Shown in pieces: positions 26,601 through 33,084 of a stretch of DNA of 34,518 bases (position 1 is the first letter of the stretch; the number at the start of each line of letters is the position of its first letter). Location: assembly GCA_023229245.1 (NCBI GenBank), contig JALNZU010000032.1, positions 1 to 34,518 of the forward strand. The letters are read 5' to 3'. Source of the stretch: Bacteroidales bacterium. GTDB lineage: Bacteria; Bacteroidota; Bacteroidia; Bacteroidales; F082. Made by a program: the position numbers and the translations under genes. The notes beneath the pieces are model-generated. The model ran no database searches. It was not told the origin of the DNA and was given only the letters and a program-made list of their open reading frames with translations.

Positions 26601-29540
26601 GATACAGAATCATATATCAATAATGTTAGAGAAACATATACTAAAGGATTAATTGATCCTAATACATCTATGGCTGAAGTTATTAACATGACTAAAGCAC
26701 AAGCTGATAAACCTGCTATTGAAGGAATATATTCAATAATAGGATCTGAAGCATTTGCCCAACCTATTGGCAGAAGTAATTCATTATTATTTAACTTTGA
26801 TGATCTACCTGAACTAAATAATGTTACTATGAATAGTGATACTAAAATGAAAGGACAGATAGCAGTAACAATAGAGTCGTTAGCAGATTCAATCTTAATG
26901 TTAAATACTAAACAAGAATATGCTACACTTCTTAATCAGCCAGAGAATAGTCATTTAGTTGGTCTCGCTGCAAACATAGTAAACTTAAATAATAACTTTA
27001 CTCCTTCTGAACAAGAGATGCGTAGTATTATGGACTTCTTAGCTAATGAAAAAGTTGGATTATTAATAAAGCTTGAAGGATCAGAATTAAGTAATCCTAA
27101 TGCTAAGCCTATATACATGTCTGTATTAAGTAGAACTCCTTCTGACTCTGTTACTCACTTGCTTGCACTGCCTATTAAAGAAGTTTTAAATAAAGGAAAT
27201 GGAAGACAGATCTTTATTGATTCACATGCTGCATGGCAAAAAGGATCAGACTATGACGGTGATCAAGGTATGATTCTTCAAGTAAATAAGAAGAACTTAA
27301 TGGGTGCAGTAAACAAAGGTCTTGATACTCTTATGGGTGCTGACTATGTTAGACCTAATTCATTACTTGAGAGGATATCAACATATACAGAGAAGATTAT
27401 CCAAATGAAGAAAGCTGACGTAATGGGTAACATGTTGCATGCTTCTGATCCTGGACCATATACAGCACAGTCTGATACATTACAGCTTGGTGCAACTCTA
27501 ATAAAGAGTATGTTCCAGACTCAAGCAGCGAACTCTGCTATGCTTGCACGAAACACTGAATATGTTACAACTCAGATTATGGAAGACGCTGATGAACATG
27601 GAGATCCAGGACTTTTAGAGCTCAATAAAAATATTAAACAGTTATATAAAACATACTCAAAGAATTTCAAGCATACTCCATTAGCAACTCATCGATACTC
27701 AACGTTTAAAATGGTGAAAGGGCGAGAGCTTCTTATTGATAAAGATACTATATCTTCAGGATTAACTCCTCATATGGGGTTCGAGGATCTTGGACACTCA
27801 CTTGGATTCCAAACATTTAAACTTGATTCAATAAATGAATCATATATGGTAGCATTAGTTGATAAAAGTAAGAATCAGATCGGAGTATCATTAGTATCCT
27901 ATGCTTTAGCTGATTCAAAAAGTAGTGCTGAATTACTTAAAAAGGATGTCAGAGAGACTATTCGTAGGGATAATAGGGTCCCCTCATATCATACAGCCCG
28001 TAATGAATTAAAAGAATTTCTAAAGAGAGGGGGTAACACAAAGTTTTCTTCAAATATTATTGAAGATGATATTAGGTTAGGTTCAGCGAATAATATATTC
28101 GATCAGATTAGTTCAGCGTTTACAAGTAACCCAAGTGCAGGTCTTGTTAAAGCATTACTTGAAATAGATAGTAATAAAGACAACATAATAACAGATGTAA
28201 TGTCAAGTCAAAGAGAACTATTTCTTGCTGGAAATTTTGACACATCTGCTGTATGGATTAATAACGGCAAGCTTGAAGTAACCCCATCTATATTGACTAT
28301 TCCAAAAAGACATGCTGGTGATTTAGGATTTGGAGAGGATACTGAAGATAGAATTTTAAAAGCAATAGGGGATTTCCAAACACAAAATCTCGGAGAAGCC
28401 ATGAGATTACCAATTGCTTCTGTTAATGAATCAGCCAGTAATCAAGTAACTGTAGCAAATACTCATCATACTGCTGCTAAGAAGATGATGAGTAGTATTA
28501 TGAAAAAGTTTGGAGCAGAGTATGATGATACTTTACGTGATATGAAAAAGATAAATGAGTTGATTGATCGAAGTGGTTCAACTGTAACGTTAGAAGAGTT
28601 AAAGGATATATCTCATATGTCTTCTAAGTATGTTAAAAATCGAGAGATGTTACCTCCTACATTCAGAGCAGTACTTAGTATTGAAGCTCCTGATGGACAG
28701 AGAGAAGGTATGGCTTCAAGACCTCATGAGCTAAAGAGATTAGGTGAGAACTTCCCTGAAAAATTACATACTGAATATGCTAAGAAGTTCCCTCAGTCTA
28801 TTGCACTCTATGAGATGTCAAAAGAGTTTAGTGTGTTCCATACTAATTTAGAAAATACTCAGAAGATCCATGATATGTTTAGAAACAATTTCAAAGATAT
28901 TAGACATGATGCCTTGAGTAAGGTAGCTGATGTAATGAAGAAGAGTGAAATACTTCTTAATTCTAATATACAACATTTTAATGGTCTTGTTGACTATATG
29001 TCAGATATTCTTCTATCAACTGATATAGGAATAGGAGCATCTGTAGATCGTGAGAACATTTCTAATTTACTAACTAAGATGGATATCAATGTATCAAGCA
29101 AGGTAATGCACAACGTATTAGAGGTCCCTGAACGTCTAATTATAGCCCCTAATGACGCTGAAAGTGTTCCAGTTGAACAATCATATTACTTAGTTGATAA
29201 GAACGGTAAAAGTATCTCTTTTGACACCCTGACACGTAAGATGGTTGAGGCTATGAGTGATGCTTCAGAGACTCAGAAGAGTTTATTACGAGCTGTTAAT
29301 ATGTCGTTGATAAGATCATTGACTCATACAAGTTCACAGTATGCTGAGCTAAATGCCTTAAGTTTAACATCAAGCAATATTAATTATTTGAAATCTGTGC
29401 TTGACAATAATGGTAACTATAATGAACATGGTTTTAATATGTTTAGTCAAGAGGAAGTAAATTCAAAAATAAATTATTTTAATGAGCGTAGTGTACTGCC
29501 ATTAGGTGTTACTCAAATCAACAAAACAATAGAATGTTAG
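20673..29540 (+). CDS. giant 2955-residue protein with DxDGD catalytic motif, probable virion RNA polymerase
   Basis: Residues 2154-2197 carry R-T-P, then HLLALPIKEVL, a basic linker, and IDSHAAWQKGSDYDGDQGM. The order matches the catalytic double-psi beta-barrel of multisubunit-type RNA polymerases: in bacterial beta' an R-A-P segment, a hydrophobic strand and HPLVCAAFNADFDGDQM. The three Asp of DYDGD (D2193, D2195, D2197) would hold the catalytic magnesium. Helical segments follow (NSLLERISTYTEKIIQMKKA and LIKSMFQTQAANSAMLAR). Residues about 205-260 are hydrophobic and small-residue-rich. The rest is long helical sequence I cannot assign. I did not find a second barrel (the lysine-bearing beta-type) with confidence. 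AAGGAAAG precedes the ATG. It follows three probable ejection proteins, so it probably travels in the virion and transcribes early phage genes after injection, as in N4 (a different family) and crAss-like phages. A large structural cargo protein is the alternative. Confidence 0.6.
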   Translation: MSREERIGQVYNELLDTVKMDDYKSVSGTGAILTYSAIANHSQLGMTASEAKNNPREAARRALAYNIATSMVSDYDRLSPIIGSNKAYNEIMSKSNTLVNEILGNDGEHKRTMAIRNFSTADADGDVYIRSLDGSRKYYSEITHNVNIGGSMAQWSTIALGNTIIGSIATKLLIEDSIEGKLNPLSKNFRQAALKEHFYTASVEDQMLGEMGRMSANVGAFVLPIGEQFLLAYLIGGATSATAVNTLRSTWLNARTALTALNVVKNTFGEYSMSTGFADEFKFGSKKMLTTLAAESLSHIISNGLSKAMVHSTPGFGDRTTLRQLLRAVEDTSSPGSGIGRMFHVAMMPMLNQGLETAYHTAIDYAVFNSINYASNGIGWGDAFHELTMQRYVFTKMHEIEKQRALEEGRDAKSFAETVTSSVWDAYRRRVVNNIGMNFARNVVIGKLSKTDPNAIAPILTKKWFKKNAREFSHLSQQNKKLFGIAKFTADITNTMYPGGLRGMDMALLAYNKDGVLSLRGTDPEVAAQLYSSMFISQELATNLMFRLFTGGANTAQDTFMSRAFAVSANNIHDIADILGGRSPLPYGVNIAARGAVNLAMLEDNIHLNRDNYDDFANTMGTYLRTHRGATEHNKALAKQSYEYLKRIHIGDNDDASREFSHRMKNIITSVLNVDLDKTLKDGDIQINDEMFGGLYNATKESLTFFGRDNTIDSINTLRTLYDNYQNSTLTQEEQSVFNGVMGRIKQQGIENPNTLFDLVASAQGLDPDIVRTLIGESAGVTAQRILASLPGTPESTTGDDYEIMNTTIRELRTSMVDLIINKLDIAKAVASNQSMKKEIRIQEAFQAQHEAITMMKLIGHRINGVQYDSILKRFKSVSTVLNGIDQQFETHLINRISSMYDIPSGDVKGLSDILSIMRVDRGNRSTIAAYIATADANERVLEDFVTISESVDNNFSRKLALRKANAISVVPVENAGTTIYINDEAIHTRELDLNRNIVTLILDDPDKSSALTTEMMRGYVGTYINKLADGLNVKETQAINDRLNSLLIGHNIRVDFTPNSGADNDEINIHMPDNLSVQEYKDILTTIANASIARLTSNEIDAHNSYREANTTDRILHVGAVTINNKTIPIDEGVKRIKQVHGAINVARMAIATGYDIDTSREIVGRYLALKGRSELRNDDLINYLLVHQYQENSIMRTLQVKFSSTDKAYLTALAAINKTGKVTQSESMMTISLEESKNMTEAQKESVTRLLNEQGFARLPASGTASMGGMFFKVTGDQSTDPKKIQAYTRAYRDLLINNTTIVNRDNLIAALAEIRGEYDRTYTAIGGLDEGGYNNLWNLFRQDLATRLGIFFTPGSEEIFNQFSIKSLFDLTLGVYRVRENGAMTVNTIDRDSYEKFTEHLTHVFATNGSEMLSITGMDARTVNKRPAEAAVYGAEQRELVNDFRNLNFTPAEYADVDNLLHSIFNNRNLSYSDRISDRDFATVWDDLKPIIQSRYSINIDDPTYAPAFRRMVNHWGDRGPAIEKGIDEVLHNFAKQIIPPYFMDADIIELAEGARTALETYSYPATGDANEPDPIKNIHETMADNINSILNNVNHMVLDNFGQTESSISGVDEIIGSTMLDIVIKASNSLPQNQQPPEVITFVRAAERMLKNIDKNPVANLQKLVKDSIETPDSVPFYQIIGAVIDAQNYYVEGSAPYNYIQSFIDQLNNAMTPANRLSPDKYGQRDEVFRSFSTKEVTPENFYKYIRRDEKSTPQSKEARLLATAAMDGLLVANPDYDAVKRVNAMFTDYIPDENFVQAMAREFSDLKIEYVEADTNRSIGPRHGDGSVKISPRMSARIGYMMGLPGHNATKISGISGLLGGLSKNSLEVDPQIDDNTIRIYTDNLKLANKQTLSIIRALRGRQYLGERIVINDVNHVGFTVDLSQHSDEIRQGVFRSLRLHAVAKQGALDRTAYPEQVVMNPFQVAGNPFDTESYINNVRETYTKGLIDPNTSMAEVINMTKAQADKPAIEGIYSIIGSEAFAQPIGRSNSLLFNFDDLPELNNVTMNSDTKMKGQIAVTIESLADSILMLNTKQEYATLLNQPENSHLVGLAANIVNLNNNFTPSEQEMRSIMDFLANEKVGLLIKLEGSELSNPNAKPIYMSVLSRTPSDSVTHLLALPIKEVLNKGNGRQIFIDSHAAWQKGSDYDGDQGMILQVNKKNLMGAVNKGLDTLMGADYVRPNSLLERISTYTEKIIQMKKADVMGNMLHASDPGPYTAQSDTLQLGATLIKSMFQTQAANSAMLARNTEYVTTQIMEDADEHGDPGLLELNKNIKQLYKTYSKNFKHTPLATHRYSTFKMVKGRELLIDKDTISSGLTPHMGFEDLGHSLGFQTFKLDSINESYMVALVDKSKNQIGVSLVSYALADSKSSAELLKKDVRETIRRDNRVPSYHTARNELKEFLKRGGNTKFSSNIIEDDIRLGSANNIFDQISSAFTSNPSAGLVKALLEIDSNKDNIITDVMSSQRELFLAGNFDTSAVWINNGKLEVTPSILTIPKRHAGDLGFGEDTEDRILKAIGDFQTQNLGEAMRLPIASVNESASNQVTVANTHHTAAKKMMSSIMKKFGAEYDDTLRDMKKINELIDRSGSTVTLEELKDISHMSSKYVKNREMLPPTFRAVLSIEAPDGQREGMASRPHELKRLGENFPEKLHTEYAKKFPQSIALYEMSKEFSVFHTNLENTQKIHDMFRNNFKDIRHDALSKVADVMKKSEILLNSNIQHFNGLVDYMSDILLSTDIGIGASVDRENISNLLTKMDINVSSKVMHNVLEVPERLIIAPNDAESVPVEQSYYLVDKNGKSISFDTLTRKMVEAMSDASETQKSLLRAVNMSLIRSLTHTSSQYAELNALSLTSSNINYLKSVLDNNGNYNEHGFNMFSQEEVNSKINYFNERSVLPLGVTQINKTIEC

Positions 29541-29544
29541 GAGG
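29539..29544 (+). promoter_or_regulatory. Shine-Dalgarno AGGAGG deciding the start of the 1015-residue protein
   Basis: AGGAGG lies four bases before ATG 29549 and downstream of the in-frame ATG at 29534, so the start is MSKVCDLTVP at 29549. The site itself overlaps the end of the giant gene (stop at 29538-29540), coupling their translation. Confidence 0.7.
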
Positions 29545-29548
29545 GCAA

Positions 29549-32500
29549 ATGAGTAAAGTATGTGATTTAACTGTACCACAAGAGATAAAGAAGATGGAAG
29601 ATCTTGAGCAGTATACTGACGATGTATTTAAAGCATTGACTATGTCTCTTGCTAATGGTCCTAAAATAAGAAACCTTGATACAGATCGAGCATTAAGAGC
29701 TGCAGCAGACGTGATAGCTAATGTTACAGGACATACTGAAGAAGTAACAGAGCTTAATAGAGAGTCTATTGAGCATGCTATCGAACGTATGACAGGTGAG
29801 AGAAAGAGAATATTCTATGATATGCTGGACAAGTATGCTGAACAGGCATATTTATATATGAATGATCCAATAGAAGCTATGACAGTCTTTGAAGAGTCTG
29901 AAAGAATATATAAAGTATTTGAGAAGGCTAAACGAATGGAGAAATTAGATGTACTACCTGAATCTATATGGGGTAGAGTAACATCTATGTTCGGCATTGA
30001 CTTAACACGTGGTAGTAAGTTCGATATCTTTGGAGTGAAGACTGATGCTATCAGAATGTATGCTCCAGCTAATGAGGCGTTCTATATAAAGGAAACCAAT
30101 AAAGAATTTGGTAATTCAAGATCAAGAGATATATTAAATAGAGCAAGAGAGTTATTACCTAAAGCAGCTGGTGCTATTGAGAAGAAGTATCCTGGCTTAG
30201 CTGATGTTGAAACAGTTAATAAGCTTGCTGTATTCTTTGATGGTACGTGGAATAAACAGATTGTTCGAGATCAAGTAGAAGAAGAAGCATTTATAGCATT
30301 TGCAGGTAAACCAGGGATAGATCTTCATATTGAATCAGAAGAACAAGCTGCAGATATCATGCACATTATGAAGACAACTTTTGTTGAACCATTCAGACGA
30401 ATCAATGGTGAAGATGTATATGATGCTGATAATAAGTTCGATCCTCATGCTACATTAGAACAAGCTCCACAAGGCTCATATCTGGCGTTTATACGTGAGA
30501 CAAGAGACAAGGTGGCACATATGCTTGAGAGAATAGAAACAGTCGAAGAAACAGCTCATAGGTTGGGCTATACTAAAGAAATTGATATGCTTAAAGCTCT
30601 TAATTCTAAGTTGCAGAACTTTGTACCAAGAGAAGGATATATACCATATGTTAATAGTGAGGGAATGGGGGCTTATATACTTCAAGGTAGTGAGGATATC
30701 ATGGGTTCAACATTTGGAGCACGTAACTTTGGATATAAGCAAGCATACTCAGGTGATGATGACTTAACTAATGGTAACTTTATGGATGCTCTCACCGATA
30801 ATATAATGGGTACTGTACTCTTTTTAAATGAGTATAGTAACTTCTTCTATTACTCATACATTAACTCAGCTGTACAAGAGACTGATGATTGGTTCTCTAA
30901 TAGCGCAAGAGAGACTATTAAGACTCAAGTATTACAGTCTGCTTACATTGCTGAACGTGCTGCTCATAAGACTAAAACATTGAAAGCTGCACGTGATATA
31001 TTCTCTATCTCAAGTATTATGCCAACATGGATACTATCATATCCAGGTAGCGCATTCAAGAATGTATTAGCAGGTAATCTTAATATATACTGGAGACTTG
31101 GTAAAGAGATGGGTATGACAGATTATCGTTCATCGTTAAAGAATGAGTCTGATCCATATCATGACTTCGCTGCTAACATAGAAGCATTAACTGATCAAGA
31201 ACTATTATCAGTTGGTATGGTAGGTGAATGGGTTGATAAGAATAAAGAGTATGAATCTACTAAAGAGAAGCTAACTGATAGAGTAATGAATGCTGTACAT
31301 AAATCTAATGACTTTGTTTCTGAGGGAATGGGTCTTGGCTATGTATTTGAATCATGGCATAGAGTAATGACTATGGGTGGTTCAGAAGACAATATGCGTA
31401 AAACTATAGCAGGTGTAATCTTTAATAGGGTACAAGATCAAGCTGAGCTTAGAGGGCTCGAAGGAGATGCCTTAAATGCTTTCCTAAACGATAAAGATGC
31501 TATTAAGGATATAGTACGTGATTCATTCCATGATATGGCAGGAGCATTAGGTAACTTCTCATCAGAGAATAGACCATTCGCTATGCACGCAATGTATGAG
31601 AATGCTGATACTGCAACTGAATTATTACTTGGACTTGGATTAAAGTGGGCTTATACATTCCGTCATGCTGGATTCGTTACAATGAAAAACTTTACTCATG
31701 CTTTTGGTGATGAAGCATATAAGATTGGTATGGGACTTAAGAATCCATATGAGTCTGAAAAAGGTGTGAGTGATAAAGTGAGAGATGCTGGTAAGCTTGC
31801 TGCATTAGCATTTGGAATAGGATTATCAATTTATGAGATAGTTAAACGAACATACTTTAGTGAAACAGAAGAATTTCCTAAGATTAATATGGGTATAGAG
31901 ACAGCATTAAATCCATATGAAGAGCTTGATATCATGCCTAAATGGGTAGCATTCTTAACAATGAAAGCATTTAATAATACTCCTATGTCAGATGAAGATT
32001 ATCAAATACTTAAGAATGAAACATTACAGTTCGTAGCAGGGTTACATACTACCTCTAATCCAAGACTCATGCTTATGGCGGATAAGTCAATTCAGGAATT
32101 AGAAGCAACTAATCTCATGATGTTTAATATACCAAAAGCATTCATGAGCTTTATTGATACTCCTACCACTACCCAAAGAGTAGGATATGAAGCTATTAGA
32201 GACTTGCAACAAATGGGCTATGAGCATAGTAGAAGCTTAGGAACATTCCTTGCTTTAGATCCTATCCATATGGCACAGAAACTATACACTATGACAATGT
32301 TTAGTGCTCCTAATGACCCAGCAGCTACCTGGAAGTTTAGAGCTGATACAGCAGTAAGTACAATAGTCTCAACATTAGGATTACACATATGGTCAGAACG
32401 TGAGTTAAAGAGACCAGAGTATAAGTATAAGCAACCCTATCAACATGAATATCAGACTAATCAAGCATACAGATATACATCAGCATTACCAAGACTTGGA

Positions 32501-32596
32501 AGAATGTATGGTCAAGGTTTTGCTGCAGATGCATCACGTGCAGTAAAGAACTATGTTAATTATGGTGGTGCATTAAAACGACATAAAGGAAGATAG
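29549..32596 (+). CDS. large 1015-residue internal virion protein candidate
   Basis: This protein is mainly helical, with few Cys and no signal peptide. Charged helices dominate the first 350 residues (VLPESIWGRVTSMFGI, ARELLPKAAGAIEKKYPGL). Later parts have hydrophobic helices that could touch membrane (IMPTWILSYPGSAFKNVLAG and LAALAFGIGLSIYEIVKR), and a basic tail (YVNYGGALKRHKGR). It starts immediately after the giant gene. Such long helical proteins next to ejection proteins often form the ejected conduit (compare the ejected T7 gp15/gp16). I see no lysozyme, ATPase or nuclease motif. It may be a partner or cargo of the giant RNA-polymerase-like protein, for instance its anchor or the tunnel through the envelope. 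Confidence 0.65.
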   Translation: MSKVCDLTVPQEIKKMEDLEQYTDDVFKALTMSLANGPKIRNLDTDRALRAAADVIANVTGHTEEVTELNRESIEHAIERMTGERKRIFYDMLDKYAEQAYLYMNDPIEAMTVFEESERIYKVFEKAKRMEKLDVLPESIWGRVTSMFGIDLTRGSKFDIFGVKTDAIRMYAPANEAFYIKETNKEFGNSRSRDILNRARELLPKAAGAIEKKYPGLADVETVNKLAVFFDGTWNKQIVRDQVEEEAFIAFAGKPGIDLHIESEEQAADIMHIMKTTFVEPFRRINGEDVYDADNKFDPHATLEQAPQGSYLAFIRETRDKVAHMLERIETVEETAHRLGYTKEIDMLKALNSKLQNFVPREGYIPYVNSEGMGAYILQGSEDIMGSTFGARNFGYKQAYSGDDDLTNGNFMDALTDNIMGTVLFLNEYSNFFYYSYINSAVQETDDWFSNSARETIKTQVLQSAYIAERAAHKTKTLKAARDIFSISSIMPTWILSYPGSAFKNVLAGNLNIYWRLGKEMGMTDYRSSLKNESDPYHDFAANIEALTDQELLSVGMVGEWVDKNKEYESTKEKLTDRVMNAVHKSNDFVSEGMGLGYVFESWHRVMTMGGSEDNMRKTIAGVIFNRVQDQAELRGLEGDALNAFLNDKDAIKDIVRDSFHDMAGALGNFSSENRPFAMHAMYENADTATELLLGLGLKWAYTFRHAGFVTMKNFTHAFGDEAYKIGMGLKNPYESEKGVSDKVRDAGKLAALAFGIGLSIYEIVKRTYFSETEEFPKINMGIETALNPYEELDIMPKWVAFLTMKAFNNTPMSDEDYQILKNETLQFVAGLHTTSNPRLMLMADKSIQELEATNLMMFNIPKAFMSFIDTPTTTQRVGYEAIRDLQQMGYEHSRSLGTFLALDPIHMAQKLYTMTMFSAPNDPAATWKFRADTAVSTIVSTLGLHIWSERELKRPEYKYKQPYQHEYQTNQAYRYTSALPRLGRMYGQGFAADASRAVKNYVNYGGALKRHKGR

Positions 32597-32597
32597 T

Positions 32598-32861
32598 ATG
32601 AGTATTAACAAGAAACATCAACAGCATATTAACGAAGTGTTTTTATATATACATAATAGAATTATGGTGGGTACCGACCCTATTAAACTAAGGGATGAGG
32701 TCATAGTGAAGTTCAGTGTTGAACTGGCATTCTATGATTGTAGCCCACTAATGATACAGAACTTTATCGAGGAGTTATGCTTACAAGCATACTTCTATGT
32801 AAATAAAGAAATATACGAAGGAGGACCAAATGGACCAACAATATCTACAGCAGTTTATTGA
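32598..32861 (+). CDS. small hypothetical protein
   Basis: This ORF encodes 87 residues. AAGGAAG lies about seven bases before its ATG, which follows the previous stop by one base. The protein is mostly helical (NEVFLYIHNRIMVGTDPIKL, LMIQNFIEELCLQAYFYVNK) with two Cys and a short Gly/Pro-rich tail. It overlaps the next gene by 32 bases in another frame. There is no motif I recognise. It sits between the ejection cluster and the tail fibre. Confidence 0.65.
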   Translation: MSINKKHQQHINEVFLYIHNRIMVGTDPIKLRDEVIVKFSVELAFYDCSPLMIQNFIEELCLQAYFYVNKEIYEGGPNGPTISTAVY

Positions 32862-33033
32862 ACAGAATGCGATGGAGATCTTAGCTATTATTCAGATGAT
32901 TTATCAAATGAATGAAGAAGATCTTAATGCGTTCATGGAACAATTAACAGCTTTTGCTGAACGTCAGCAAGGTGGCGGTGATCAGATGGCAGAAGAACAA
33001 ATGGCTAACAATGAGATGTACGGTGGCTATTAA
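32830..33033 (+). CDS. small acidic Gln/Met-rich protein
   Basis: This 67-residue ORF has the strong ribosome site GAAGGAGGA five bases before its ATG. The sequence is rich in Gln, Met and Glu (YLQQFIEQNAMEILAIIQMI, then MNEEDLNAFMEQLTAF), probably one amphipathic helical hairpin, ending in a Gly-rich disordered tail (GGGDQMAEEQMANNEMYGGY). It is the last gene before the hairpin at 33040-33070. Function unknown. A small head or tail assembly factor is possible. Confidence 0.7.
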   Translation: MDQQYLQQFIEQNAMEILAIIQMIYQMNEEDLNAFMEQLTAFAERQQGGGDQMAEEQMANNEMYGGY

Positions 33034-33039
33034 CAATTT

Positions 33040-33070
33040 AATACCCCCCACTGTAATAGTGGGGGGTATT
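33040..33070 (+). terminator. perfect 13-bp hairpin, probable terminator
   Basis: AATACCCCCCACT and AGTGGGGGGTATT form a perfect 13-bp stem with a five-base loop (GTAAT), seven bases after the 67-residue gene's stop and just before the tail-fibre ribosome site. Its A/T ends (AATA and TATT) act as short A and T tracts on either strand, so it could end transcription in both directions. There is no long U-run. Confidence 0.65.
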
Positions 33071-33084
33071 CTCAAGGAGATATT

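Noticed and set aside
20673..29540. T7/N4-type single-subunit RNA polymerase as an explanation for the giant protein
   Set aside because: The visible catalytic motif is of the DxDGD barrel type, and no convincing T7-type motif series was seen by eye.
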